DNA of 64,000 nt from an uncultured Clostridia bacterium (GTDB lineage Bacteria > Bacillota > Clostridia > Oscillospirales > JAAYOS01). Positions 8,563 through 17,363 of the stretch are shown in pieces (position 1 is the stretch's first letter; the number at the start of each line of letters is the position of its first letter). The position numbers and the translations under genes were made by a program. The stretch lies in contig CANRJS010000003.1 of the NCBI GenBank assembly GCA_947631015.1, positions 1 to 64,000 of the forward strand, in the 5' to 3' direction. The notes below the pieces were generated by a model, which was given only the letters and a program-made list of their open reading frames with translations, was not told where the DNA came from and searched no databases.

Positions 8563-9839
8563 GCCGGCGCGCGCGTGTGGTCGAAATATTCAAGAGCGTG
8601 CTTATCGTTCTGCTGATGGCGGCGATGCTGCTCCTGTTCCTGCTCACATGGTCGACCGACCCGGACTCGCTTCCGGAGGGGGTCGCCAGAGTGGTGAGCG
8701 CGGTGAGCGGCTTCTTCGGCGGCGGCTTCGAGGCCGCGCCGGTGGTGGAGGGTTCGCGCGCCGACACCTACGGGGAGGCTGCTCCGCCGAACGCGGTGGC
8801 GGTCATGCGGAACGGCTCGCTTGAGGGCTTCTTTGCCTTCGACGGGACGCTTGACGAGGCGTATTCCCGCGTGCAGCTCACCCTTGCCGACTGCCTCGGC
8901 AGCGCGGAGGGACAGTCTAACGTCTCGCAGCGGGAATTCCTGATCGCGGCAAACGAAGAGGGAGCGGTGTTTATCGGCTACTCCGGCGAGCAGCCGCTCT
9001 CGCTGATAGCCCTGAGCCACGGCGTTGAGGCTTACGGCGTGGGCGGAGAGATGGTGGACATTCTGCTCCTCGCTCCGGGCGGAGAGAGCGTCATACTGTA
9101 CGCCGCGGGCGGCGGACAGTATATGCGGATGGCGACGGCGGTCGCGGACTCGCGGCTGGAGCCTTTGTTCGACGGCATAAGCGGCGCGGACGCCGCGTAC
9201 TCGTCCGACCTCGGCTTTGACGGCACGGAGCCCGCGGTCTACCCGGCGCGGGAGCTCCGCGTGCCAGTGATAACCGTTCATCCGAGCGCGATGAGCGAGA
9301 GCGCGGTCACCGGACTGATGAGCGCTTTCGGGATGAACACAGAGTCGAACTACCGCTACGTCTCGTCGGACGGGACGCAGTATGCGGTCGAAAACGGAGT
9401 GACGCTCGCCGTAGGGGCGGACGGCTCGATAGCGTACAGCGCGGGCGAGGACGGAGGCATCGGTCTCCGGCCGGACGCGGCGGACGCGGGTGTGATAGAG
9501 TTCTGCCGCGCGATACTCGAAAGCGGCTCGGCCGGCGTCGTGGGCGACGCGGAGTGGACGCTTCGCGGCTTCGAGCGGACGGAGGAGCGCGCCGAGGTGC
9601 GCTTTGGCTACACGGTAAACGGATTGCCGATGTACGTCGGTGAGTACGAGTCGGCGGCGGAGTTTGTCATAGAGGAAGGCAGGCTCACAGAAGCGCATAT
9701 CGCGCTCCTGCGGTGCGCTTCCGGCGAGGAGAGCTCGCTGATGATGCCTCCCGCGTCCGCGGCGGTCGTCGGGCTGCGCGAGCCGGCGTACTTCACCGGC
9801 GGCGGATACGGCGAGGTAGTTCCGCAGTGGAGCCGGTGA
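8559..9839 (+). CDS. yycH: YycH-type regulator of WalK
   Basis: 426 residues, GTG start that overlaps the walK stop, with GGAGG 8 bases ahead. One N-terminal membrane anchor (about 10-29, FKSVLIVLLMAAMLLLFLLTW) precedes a long external region, as in YycH. It ends with a VVPQWSR segment comparable to the conserved tryptophan tail of the family. YycH and YycI form a membrane complex with WalK and adjust its activity. Sequence similarity is weak by eye; position and topology carry the call. Confidence 0.8.
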   Translation: MSRRARVVEIFKSVLIVLLMAAMLLLFLLTWSTDPDSLPEGVARVVSAVSGFFGGGFEAAPVVEGSRADTYGEAAPPNAVAVMRNGSLEGFFAFDGTLDEAYSRVQLTLADCLGSAEGQSNVSQREFLIAANEEGAVFIGYSGEQPLSLIALSHGVEAYGVGGEMVDILLLAPGGESVILYAAGGGQYMRMATAVADSRLEPLFDGISGADAAYSSDLGFDGTEPAVYPARELRVPVITVHPSAMSESAVTGLMSAFGMNTESNYRYVSSDGTQYAVENGVTLAVGADGSIAYSAGEDGGIGLRPDAADAGVIEFCRAILESGSAGVVGDAEWTLRGFERTEERAEVRFGYTVNGLPMYVGEYESAAEFVIEEGRLTEAHIALLRCASGEESSLMMPPASAAVVGLREPAYFTGGGYGEVVPQWSR

Positions 9840-9888
9840 GCTTTGGGGCGCGGCTTCTGCGGCACGGATACGGCAAAGGAGATACGGC

Positions 9889-10683
9889 GTGAAGATATCG
9901 CGGCTGAAAAACATAATAATCGCGATGTTGCTCGCGGCGGATCTCGTGCTCGCGGCGGTGCTCGGCGCGCGCGCGTTTGAGTCTTGGCGGCTCGAGGAGG
10001 ACGCGGCGGCGCGCGCCTCCGAAGCGCTCGCGGCGCTCGGCGCGGAAGCCGGTCGGGATATGCTGGGCGACGAGCCGCCGCCGCTGTACATGGTCGAGAT
10101 AGAGCGCGACCTCGCGGCGGAGCGCGCGCTCGCGGAGACGTTTGTGGGCACGGGAGCGCTCGTGCGGGACGGCAGCGGTTCGTATCGCATAGAGGGCGAG
10201 CGCGGGACGGCGCGCCTGTACGGCGCGGGACGCTTCGAGGCGGAGATCTCCGCTCCTGCCGCCTGCCCGGACGCGGGAACGTTCATCGAGCTCGCAGGTC
10301 TCGGCGGCATCGAGACGGTCACGGGGGAGGATACGGTGACCCAGCTCGTGCGCGGAGCGCCGGTGTTCGGCGGCGAGCTCGCGCTTGATATCGAGAACGG
10401 CGAGCTATGCGGCGTCAGCGGGATAGTCCTGCTCGGGGACGACTATATCATCGACGGAACGCCGTCGAAGAGCCTCGACGCGGCTCTGCTCAGCCTCGCG
10501 GAGGAGCTGCACGACGCGGGCACGCCGGCGGGGAAGATACTCTCGGCGGAGCTGGGGTACGCGGCGTCGCTCGCGGCGCCGGGATACATGCAGATGGCTC
10601 CGACCTGGCGCATAGAGACCGAAAGCGTCGGAACGTGGTACGTGGACGCGTTCACGCTTGAGAGCTCCGCGCGGCTGCGTTAG
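9889..10683 (+). CDS. yycI: YycI-type regulator of WalK
   Basis: 264 residues, GTG start after AAAGGAG. The basic N-terminus MKISRLKN leads into a single membrane segment (about 8-30) and an external domain. The conserved end APTWRIETESVGTWYVDAFT corresponds to the family pattern PAWRI..G.YYVNA. It is the partner of YycH and closes the walRK-yycHI operon. A weak hairpin (CCGATTT..AAATCGG, 10744-10761) lies after the stop. Confidence 0.82.
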   Translation: MKISRLKNIIIAMLLAADLVLAAVLGARAFESWRLEEDAAARASEALAALGAEAGRDMLGDEPPPLYMVEIERDLAAERALAETFVGTGALVRDGSGSYRIEGERGTARLYGAGRFEAEISAPAACPDAGTFIELAGLGGIETVTGEDTVTQLVRGAPVFGGELALDIENGELCGVSGIVLLGDDYIIDGTPSKSLDAALLSLAEELHDAGTPAGKILSAELGYAASLAAPGYMQMAPTWRIETESVGTWYVDAFTLESSARLR

Positions 10684-10796
10684 ACTGCGAAACGGATTTT
10701 GCCATAAATTTGCGGATATCCGGCGAAAACAAAACAAAATCCGCCGATTTTGTGAAATCGGAAAAGTTACAATTGGTTACAAAAGGCAAAAAGAGC

Positions 10797-10824
10797 TTGA
10801 ATTTACGGTAAACTGTGTTATAAT
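10797..10824 (+). promoter_or_regulatory. Promoter upstream of murA
   Basis: TTGAAT, 16 bases, TATAAT. It lies in the 310-base gap between yycI and murA, giving murA its own transcription start with a leader of about 160 bases. Confidence 0.6.
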
Positions 10825-10913
10825 GGCATGGGTCAAAAGTGGTTGATTATCTCTAGTTGTGCCCAAAATGCGGGCGAAAGGTGAAAAATTTGCATATCCC
10901 GTCCCTTCGGCGT

Positions 10914-10941
10914 TTGACTCTGCGCCGCCGGGACATACTAT
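10914..10941 (+). promoter_or_regulatory. Second candidate promoter upstream of murA
   Basis: TTGACT, 16 bases, TACTAT, closer to the murA start. Either or both promoters may be used. Confidence 0.4.
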
Positions 10942-10993
10942 ATACATATTAATCGGGTTGGGTGCTCTCTCGACCGGAATGGAGGAGCTTGTA

Positions 10994-12292
10994 ATGCTGA
11001 AATACGTTGTTACGGGCGGCAGACAGCTGCACGGCGACGTTGCGATAGGCGGCGCGAAAAACGCGGCGGTCGCCATAATCCCGGCCGCGCTGATGGCTTC
11101 GGAGCCGTGCGTGATAGAGAATGTTCCGCGCATCAACGATGTGACGGTGATGCTCGAGATAATACGCGAGCTTGGCGCAAAGGTGCGCCTTATAGGCAAA
11201 AACACGATAGAGATAGACCCGCGTGGCGTGAGGAACGTCTCGCCGAGCTATGAGCTCGTGCGGAAGACCCGCGCCGGGTACTATATCCTCGGCGTGCAGC
11301 TCGGGATGTACGGCTCGTCGGTCGTGAGCATGCCCGGCGGGTGCGACATAGGCGTCCGCGCCATAGACCAGCACATCAAGGGCTTCAACGCCCTCGGCGC
11401 GGAGGTCAGGGTGGAGAGCGGATTCATACACGCGGCGAGCTCCGCCGGAAAGCTCCACCCCGCGCACATATACCTCGACCAGCCCTCCGTCGGCGCGACG
11501 GTCAACATCATCCTCGCCGCAGTCTTTGCGGAGGGGCAGACGATAATCGAAAACGTCGCGAAGGAGCCGCACATCGTCGACCTCGCAAACTTCCTCAACA
11601 CGATGGGCGCGAACATACGCGGCGCCGGCACCGACGTTATAAAAATACAGGGCGTGAAGCGCCTCGGCGGATGCACCTACTCGATAATCCCCGACCAGAT
11701 AGAGGCCGGGACCTTCATCTCGGCGGTTACGGCGACCGGCGGCGAGATAACGCTTCGCGGCATCATACCGAAGCACCTCGAGTGCATAACGGCAAAGTTC
11801 CAGGAGATGGGCGTCGAGTTCTTCGACGACCCGAACGACCCCGACGCGATAATCTGCCGCGCGGAGCACCGCCCCATGCGGACGAATATAAAGACGCTGC
11901 CCTACCCGGGATTTCCCACCGACATGCAGGCCGTGACTACCGCGGCGCTCTGCACGGCTGTAGGCGCCTCCATGGTGAGCGAGACGATATTTGAGAACCG
12001 TTTCCGCTACGTCGAGGAGCTCAAGCGCATGGGCGCGCAGATACAGGTCGAGGGCAAGGTCGCCGTCGTCGAGGGAGTGGACAGGCTCACCGGCGCGCCG
12101 GTGCGCGCCTGCGACCTCCGCGCGGGCGCGGCGCTCATGGTCGCGGCTCTCGGCGCGGACGGCGTGACCGAGATAGAGGGCGTGAACTTCATCGAGCGCG
12201 GATATGAGGACTTCCCCGGCAAGCTCGGCGGCCTCGGTGCAAACATCAAAGTCCTGACCGTGCCGGACGTTGAGACGGCGGAGGTCGGCTGA
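10994..12292 (+). CDS. murA: UDP-N-acetylglucosamine 1-carboxyvinyltransferase (MurA)
   Basis: 432 residues. It catalyses the first committed step of peptidoglycan synthesis, transfer of enolpyruvyl from PEP to UDP-GlcNAc in the cytoplasm. The N-terminal GGRQLHGDVAIGGAKNAAV and the loop PGGCDIGVRAIDQHIKGF with the catalytic cysteine (the fosfomycin target) are intact. FPTDMQAVTTAAL and DLRAGAALMVAAL near the C-terminus are also typical. The start follows GGAGGAG. It is inserted between yycI and walJ, next to the system that regulates wall synthesis. Confidence 0.95.
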   Translation: MLKYVVTGGRQLHGDVAIGGAKNAAVAIIPAALMASEPCVIENVPRINDVTVMLEIIRELGAKVRLIGKNTIEIDPRGVRNVSPSYELVRKTRAGYYILGVQLGMYGSSVVSMPGGCDIGVRAIDQHIKGFNALGAEVRVESGFIHAASSAGKLHPAHIYLDQPSVGATVNIILAAVFAEGQTIIENVAKEPHIVDLANFLNTMGANIRGAGTDVIKIQGVKRLGGCTYSIIPDQIEAGTFISAVTATGGEITLRGIIPKHLECITAKFQEMGVEFFDDPNDPDAIICRAEHRPMRTNIKTLPYPGFPTDMQAVTTAALCTAVGASMVSETIFENRFRYVEELKRMGAQIQVEGKVAVVEGVDRLTGAPVRACDLRAGAALMVAALGADGVTEIEGVNFIERGYEDFPGKLGGLGANIKVLTVPDVETAEVG

Positions 12293-12296
12293 GCGG

Positions 12297-13091
12297 ATGT
12301 TTATGGCAACTCTTGCCTCCGGTTCGCGCGGCAACGCCGCCGTTATCGGAGACGGAATTACGAATATACTGATAGACGCGGGCGTGAGCTGTCGCCGCTT
12401 ATGCGGCGGACTCACGCTTTTCGACGTTCGGCCGGAGGACGTGAGCGCGATACTCATAACCCACGAGCACATCGACCACGTCGCGGGGCTTGAGCGCTTC
12501 GCCGCGAAGTCCGGCGCGAAGATCTACCTCACCGCCGGGACGGCGGAGGCGCTTGAGAGGAAGGGCATAGCGCGCGGCGCGGACTTCGAGATAATCCGCG
12601 CGGGAGAGAGCTTCGAGGTCGGGAGCTTCGGCGTGACCCCGCTCGCGACCTCGCACGACGCGGCGGAGAGCGTCGCGTACCGCTTCGAGGCGCACGCGAA
12701 AAGCGCGCTCTTTGCTACCGACCTCGGGTACGTGCCGGACGAGGTCCGCCGCGCGGCGCTCGAGAGCGAGTGTGTGTTCATCGAATCGAATCACAACGTC
12801 TACGCGCTCCTGCGCGGGAGCTATCCGGAGCCGCTGAAGCAGAGGATACTTTCGCCGCGCGGGCACCTCTCCAACGACGACTGCGCCGACCTCATCCGCG
12901 CGGCGGCGGAGCACGGCACGCGCCGCTTCACGCTCTGCCACCTCTCAAGAGAGAACAACACGCCGGAGCTTGCGGAGTCCGCGAGCCGCGCGGCGCTCGC
13001 AAAGCTCGGCGCGCGGATAGAACAGGAAGTACGCCTGACGGTCGCGCCGGAGGCGGAGGCGTCCGAGCCGTACATATTCGAGCTATGCTAG
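12297..13091 (+). CDS. walJ: WalJ/YycJ metallo-beta-lactamase-fold protein
   Basis: 264 residues. It starts at MFMATLASGSRGNA (the ATG at 12303 is an alternative). The metal motif THEHIDHVAGLE is the HxHxDH signature, ATSHDAAES and ATDLGYV follow, and ESNHN gives a further His. It belongs to the RNase J/YycJ-like group that travels with walRK and has been linked to coordinating wall and chromosome processes, with a possible nuclease role. Its end overlaps rlmH by 7 bases. Confidence 0.87.
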   Translation: MFMATLASGSRGNAAVIGDGITNILIDAGVSCRRLCGGLTLFDVRPEDVSAILITHEHIDHVAGLERFAAKSGAKIYLTAGTAEALERKGIARGADFEIIRAGESFEVGSFGVTPLATSHDAAESVAYRFEAHAKSALFATDLGYVPDEVRRAALESECVFIESNHNVYALLRGSYPEPLKQRILSPRGHLSNDDCADLIRAAAEHGTRRFTLCHLSRENNTPELAESASRAALAKLGARIEQEVRLTVAPEAEASEPYIFELC

Positions 13092-13567
13092 GGGTAACGC
13101 TGATATGCGTGGGCAAGCTCGGCGAGAAATACTACGCCGACGCCTGCGCCGAATACCTGAAGCGCCTCGGCGCGTTCTGCCGTCCGAACGTCGTAGAGAT
13201 ACCGGAGGAGCGGCTGAGGCAGGACCCGTCCCCGGGCGAAATATCGGCGGCGCTGAAAGTCGAGGCGGGGAAGATCTTCGCGGCGGCGGACAGACGGTCG
13301 CTCATAGTGCCGCTCTGTGTCGAGGGTGAGGAGCTCTCGAGCGAGGAGCTCGCGGGAAAGCTCACCGTATGGACGAACGCCGGACACTCGCGCCTGACCT
13401 TCATCATCGGCGGCTCGTTCGGGCTCGCGGACGAGGTGAAGCGCCTCGGTACGTTCCGGCTCAGCATGTCGCGAATGACCCTGCCGCACCACCTCGCGCG
13501 TGTGTTCCTGCTCGAACAGCTCTACCGCGCGTTCAGCATAAATTCCGGCGGAAAATACCACAAATAG
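13085..13567 (+). CDS. rlmH: 23S rRNA pseudouridine1915 N3-methyltransferase (RlmH)
   Basis: 160 residues, the usual RlmH length. The SPOUT knot is seen in FIIGGSFGLADEVK and LSMSRMTLPHHLARVFLLEQLYRA, ending in the conserved GGKYHK. It methylates pseudouridine 1915 in helix 69 of the 70S ribosome. It starts inside the end of walJ, the normal neighbour in Firmicutes. Confidence 0.94.
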   Translation: MLGVTLICVGKLGEKYYADACAEYLKRLGAFCRPNVVEIPEERLRQDPSPGEISAALKVEAGKIFAAADRRSLIVPLCVEGEELSSEELAGKLTVWTNAGHSRLTFIIGGSFGLADEVKRLGTFRLSMSRMTLPHHLARVFLLEQLYRAFSINSGGKYHK

Positions 13568-13578
13568 GGAGAAAATAT

Positions 13579-14043
13579 ATGATTCTCGTTATGAGCAGAG
13601 TGAAGGACGCGTATGTCGAGGTCGCGGGCGAGCGCGTCAGCGAGACTGGGAAGGGCTTCCTTATTCTCGCGGGAGTAATAGAGGGAGATACGGCGGAGGA
13701 CGCGGAGTGGCTCGCGCGCAAGACCGCCGCCATGCGCATCTTTGAGGACGGCGAGGGCAAGATGAACCGCAGCCTTCTCGACGTCGGCGGCGCGGCGCTC
13801 GTCGTGAGCAACTTCACCCTCGCGGCGGACTGCCGCCGCGGCAACCGCCCGAGCTTTTCGGCGGCCATGGAGCCGACCGGGGCAAACGACCTCTATCTGT
13901 ACTTCTGTGAGAAGCTGCGGGACGAGGGCGTTGCGGACGTGCAGACCGGCGTCTTCCGCGCCGACATGACCGTCGGCTCTACGGGCGACGGCCCGGTGAC
14001 GATAGTGCTCGACAGCAGGGTGAGAAACGAACCGCGGAGATAG
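13579..14043 (+). CDS. dtd: D-aminoacyl-tRNA deacylase (DTD)
   Basis: 154 residues. The enzyme removes D-amino acids, and glycine from tRNA-Ala, from mischarged tRNAs. The Gly-cisPro motif appears as GDGPVTIVLDS. The usual SQFTL motif is SNFTL here, with the following AADCRRGNRPSF conserved. The ATG follows GGGAG, 11 bases after rlmH, so it is the last gene of the block. The Q-to-N change in the motif is a small oddity. Confidence 0.9.
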   Translation: MILVMSRVKDAYVEVAGERVSETGKGFLILAGVIEGDTAEDAEWLARKTAAMRIFEDGEGKMNRSLLDVGGAALVVSNFTLAADCRRGNRPSFSAAMEPTGANDLYLYFCEKLRDEGVADVQTGVFRADMTVGSTGDGPVTIVLDSRVRNEPRR

Positions 14044-14240
14044 GCGTTTCGCGGCGAATCTGCGGGCGAAGCCCGCAACCGAGTGGGCAGAGCCCACACT
14101 CATCAAGCGGGGAAGCCCCGCGAGCATGCGCGGGACAAGTCCCCGCGTCCCTAAGTGAGGCAGAGCCTCACCGGTGCTTTGCGGGGCTGTGCCGCCCCGC
14201 GCCCTGCGTTACTTTTTGCTTGTGCAAAAAGTAACCAAAA
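14044..14240. repeat. GC-rich repeat, family A, inverted copy
   Basis: It carries the modules seen at 1-262 but in reverse order: GGGGAAGCCCCGCG, GTGAGGC..GCCTCAC, GCGGGGC..GCCCCGC, and finally the TTACTTTTTGC..GCAAAAAGTAA hairpin. It begins directly at the dtd stop codon. Confidence 0.7.
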
Positions 14241-14246
14241 AGCACA

Positions 14247-14628
14247 CAAAGGGGAGAAAACCACGGTTTTCTCCCCTTTGTACCCCTCTTTCCTTTGACC
14301 GGAAAGTCTCTGCCACGCGGGACGTCCGTCCGTAGCTTGGTACAAGCTTCCCCGCTCATACTCTGGCCTAGAACCGAAAGTTCCGTTTTCTAGTGGAAGT
14401 CTCTGCATTACGCTTATAGTGTGAGCGTAGGACCGGACTTTTGTATCTACTACGCAGGAACTGTTCGATGTTGTCGAATACAGTGGAAAGCTAGATATTT
14501 CCCAGAAACTCACCCGGTCGGATGATAGATTTGTTTGATACGGAGTGTGTCCTGTTATGTGAATTCCGGTTGCGTGTCGTATTCAGAAGAGGGATTATTA
14601 AGGGAGAGGGCGAAGCCCTCTCCCTTAA
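14247..14628. other. Gene-free spacer bounded by two strong hairpins
   Basis: The left hairpin CAAAGGGGAGAAAAC / GTTTTCTCCCCTTTG (14247-14280) and the right one TTAAGGGAGAGGGC / GCCCTCTCCCTTAA (14598-14628) flank about 320 bases of moderate-GC sequence with no convincing frame. Together with repeats on both sides this fills the gap between the convergent dtd and purF genes. Function unknown. Confidence 0.5.
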
Positions 14629-14641
14629 GCGCGCTTTTTGG

Positions 14642-14960
14642 CTACTTTTTGCGCGAGCAAAAATGTAACGCGTGCAGGCTTGAACCTTTTCCGCATAGAT
14701 ACATTCTACAGCCCGCACTAGCATTGTCCGCTTCGCGGACAATGCCCAACACTTTCTTCACGAAACCGTGCGGGGCGGCACAGCCCCGCCGGGGGTGCGG
14801 GGGCAGCGCCCCCGCAAAGTACCGGTGAGGCTCTGCCTCACTTAAGGACGCGGGGGCTCGCCCCGCGAATGCCCGCGGGGCTTCCCCGCTAGATGGGTGT
14901 GGGCTCTGCCCACTTGGGCGCGTGGGCTCGCCACGCAAAAACCCGCAGCTTTGTTGTGAT
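14642..14960. repeat. GC-rich repeat, family A, copy with 146-base core
   Basis: The first 146 bases (14642-14787) match 18762-18907 with about 8 mismatches by eye. The core includes the TTTTTGCGCGAGCAAAAA hairpin, a CCGCATAGATACATTCTAC segment and the hairpin ATTGTCCGC..GCGGACAAT. GGGGC/GCCCC and TGAGGC/GCCTCA modules follow. It ends just before the purF stop. Confidence 0.8.
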
Positions 14961-14970
14961 TTACCGCGCG

Positions 14971-16431
14971 CTAAAGCTCTATCTCGGTCTCAAATATATT
15001 CTTCTCGGCCTGCTTCGGGACGTCCATCGGGTAGCGGCCGGTGAAGCACGCGTCGCAGAGCGAGAGGCGACAGTGGCGGGCGCTCTCGAGCACGCCCTCC
15101 TCCGAGAGAAAGCCGAGCGAGTCCGCGCCAATAAGCCCGCACATCTCCTCGACTGTCCGCTCGTAGGCGAAAAGATGCTCGCTTGCGGGGATGTCCACGC
15201 CGAAGAAGCAGGGGTAGCGGTAGGGCGGCGCGGCTATGCGGACGTGTACCTCCGCTGCGCCGGCGTCCCGCACGAGACGGACGAGCTGCGCAAACGTCGT
15301 GCCGCGCACTATGGAGTCGTCGACCATTATAACGCGCTTGCCGTGCACGGCGGCGCGGAGAACATTGAGCTTCATGCGGACCGAGCGCTCGCGCTTCTCC
15401 TGACCGGGCTGGATGAAGGTACGCGCGATGTAGCGGTTCTTTATCAGACCGACGCCGTAGGGTATGCCGCTCGCCTTGGCGTAGCCAATCGCGGCGGGTA
15501 TGCCCGAGTCGGGCACGCCGATCACCATGTCCGCCTCGACGGGGTGCTCCCGCGAGAGGATCTTTCCTGCGTCCTGCCGGGCAAGCTCGACAAGCGAGCC
15601 GTCTATTACCGAGTCGGGGCGGGCGAAGTAGATGTATTCAAATATGCAGAGAGCGCTCTGCGGCCGCTCCGCCGCGTGGAGCGAGCGTATGGAGCCGTCC
15701 GGGTCGACCACGACGACCTCGCCGGGGTCGATGTCCCGCACAAACTCCGCGCCGAGCGAGTCGAGCGCGCAGGACTCGGAGGCGAACACAATGGCGTCCC
15801 CGAGGCGGCCCATGCAGAGCGGACGCATCCCGCGCGGGTCGCGAGCGGCGATGAGCTTCCTTGCGGACATGAGGCAGAGCGAGTACGCGCCCTGCACGAC
15901 GTTCATGGCGTTCACGACCGCTTCCTCTATCGAATGGACCTTCAGCCGCTCGCGGACTATGGTGTAGATAAGCACCTCCGTGTCCGACGAGGAGCGGAAT
16001 ATCGCGCCGTGCAGCTCAAGCTCGCGCCGGAGCGCGCCGGCGTTGACGAGGTTCCCGTTGTGCGCAAGAGCGAGGTTGCCCTTGACGTGCGTTATCGCGA
16101 TAGGCTGAGCGTTCTCGCGGCGCGGGTCGCCGGTGGTGGAGTAGCGGACGTGGCCTATCGCCATCCGTCCCGGCATGGCGGCAAGCTTTTCCTCGTCGAA
16201 TACCTCGCCCACGAGGCCGACGTCCCGGTGGCAGCGTATGACGCCGCGATGGTTTACGGCTATTCCGCACGCCTCCTGCCCCCGGTGTTGGAGCGAGAAC
16301 AGGGCGGAGTACGCCTCGTGCGCGGGGCTGAGGGCACTCCCCTCCGGCGTCCAGATACCGAAGACGCCGCACTCCTCGTGCAGACTGTCCTCAAACGGCG
16401 AGGACGTGAACATACTGCGGTCTATAACCAT
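14971..16431 (-). CDS. purF: Amidophosphoribosyltransferase (PurF)
   Basis: 486 residues. It makes 5-phosphoribosylamine from PRPP and glutamine, the first step of purine synthesis. The N-terminal nucleophile is Cys21 in EECGVFGI after a short propeptide, as in Bacillus PurF. The PRPP motif is VIMVDDSIVRGTT. Cysteines in PCFFGVD and LCDACFTG match those that hold a 4Fe-4S cluster in the Bacillus-type enzyme. GGAGAGTGAT precedes the start, and the gap from purC is 3 bases. Confidence 0.95.
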   Translation of the reverse strand: MVIDRSMFTSSPFEDSLHEECGVFGIWTPEGSALSPAHEAYSALFSLQHRGQEACGIAVNHRGVIRCHRDVGLVGEVFDEEKLAAMPGRMAIGHVRYSTTGDPRRENAQPIAITHVKGNLALAHNGNLVNAGALRRELELHGAIFRSSSDTEVLIYTIVRERLKVHSIEEAVVNAMNVVQGAYSLCLMSARKLIAARDPRGMRPLCMGRLGDAIVFASESCALDSLGAEFVRDIDPGEVVVVDPDGSIRSLHAAERPQSALCIFEYIYFARPDSVIDGSLVELARQDAGKILSREHPVEADMVIGVPDSGIPAAIGYAKASGIPYGVGLIKNRYIARTFIQPGQEKRERSVRMKLNVLRAAVHGKRVIMVDDSIVRGTTFAQLVRLVRDAGAAEVHVRIAAPPYRYPCFFGVDIPASEHLFAYERTVEEMCGLIGADSLGFLSEEGVLESARHCRLSLCDACFTGRYPMDVPKQAEKNIFETEIEL

Positions 16432-16434
16432 AGA

Positions 16435-17145
16435 TCACTCTCCGAAGACGCGGCGCATCATCTCCTGATACGCCTCCTCCACGTTTCCAAGGTCGCGGCG
16501 GAAGCGGTCCTTGTCCAGCTTCTCGCCGGTCTTCGCGTCCCAGAAGCGGCAGGTGTCCGGGCTTATCTCGTCGGCGAGGACTATCGTGCCGTCCGGCAGG
16601 CGGCCGAACTCGAGCTTGAAGTCTATGAGCCGAACGCCGCAGGAGAGGAAGAACTCCTTGAGTATTTCGTTTACCTTGAGTGCCATCGTGCGTATCGTCT
16701 CTATCTCATCCTTGGTGGCGAGCTTCAGCGCGAGGGCGTGGGAGGTGTTGAGAAGCGGGTCGTGGAGGTCGTCGTTCTTGTAGGAGAACTCGAAGGTGGG
16801 CTCGTCGAAGGGTATGCCCTCCTCGACGCCGTAGCGCTTTGCAAACGACCCGGCGGAGACGTTGCGGATTATCACCTCGAGCGGGACTATAGTGACCTTC
16901 TTCACGAGGGTCTCACGGTCGTTCAGCTCCTCGACGAAGTGGGTGGGAATGCCCTGCTCCGCGAGCTTCTTCATCAGGAAGTTCGACATGCGGTTGTTGA
17001 CCGAGCCCTTGCCGCGTATGGTGCCGCGCTTGGTGCCGTCAAAGGCGGTCGCGTCGTCCTTATAGGAGACAATGACGAGATTCGGATCCTCGGTGGCGTA
17101 GACCTTCTTTGCTTTGCCCTCATAGAGCTGGACTGTCTTTTCCAT
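16435..17145 (-). CDS. purC: SAICAR synthase (PurC)
   Basis: 236 residues. It joins aspartate to CAIR in purine synthesis. Key stretches are [54 protein letters not shown] and [10 protein letters not shown]. The start is the ATG after GCGGAGGT. It is the first gene of a purC-purF pair. No purine riboswitch was recognised in the 115-base leader. Confidence 0.95.
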   Translation of the reverse strand: MEKTVQLYEGKAKKVYATEDPNLVIVSYKDDATAFDGTKRGTIRGKGSVNNRMSNFLMKKLAEQGIPTHFVEELNDRETLVKKVTIVPLEVIIRNVSAGSFAKRYGVEEGIPFDEPTFEFSYKNDDLHDPLLNTSHALALKLATKDEIETIRTMALKVNEILKEFFLSCGVRLIDFKLEFGRLPDGTIVLADEISPDTCRFWDAKTGEKLDKDRFRRDLGNVEEAYQEMMRRVFGE

Positions 17146-17216
17146 AGAGATGACCTCCGCAAAATAGTTTCCGCGCGACGCCGGAGCTCCGTGCGGACAA
17201 TTCTCCTTATACAGAT

Positions 17217-17245
17217 AGGATAACATTTTCCGCGTAAAACTGCAA
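17217..17245 (-). promoter_or_regulatory. Promoter of purC-purF
   Basis: On the minus strand: TTGCAG, 17 bases, TATCCT, about 70 bases ahead of the purC start. It is back to back with the promoter of the antiporter gene. Confidence 0.55.
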
Positions 17246-17301
17246 GTCGGAGTATTGTATGAATCGGAGGCGGTTTTCACCGTCTTTTTTTGTGATAGTC
17301 C

Positions 17302-17330
17302 TTGCGTTTTCCTGCGCCTTGCTATATAAT
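17302..17330 (+). promoter_or_regulatory. Promoter of the CPA2 antiporter gene
   Basis: TTGCGT, 17 bases, TATAAT, 33 bases upstream of the ATG. Confidence 0.65.
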
Positions 17331-17363
17331 GATTCGGTTGAATTTTTTGACAAGGGGTTTTTG

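Noticed and set aside
14247..14597. Minus-strand frames in the dtd-purF gap
   Set aside because: They run through hairpins and repeat modules and lack ribosome sites and motifs.
14893..17223. Long plus-strand frame opposite purF and purC
   Set aside because: It is the mirror of two confidently identified genes. GC-rich codons leave few stops on the opposite strand; the translation is Arg/Val/Leu-rich with no motif and no ribosome site.
17146..17260. Purine riboswitch before purC
   Set aside because: The 115-base divergent leader does not contain the conserved three-way junction elements.
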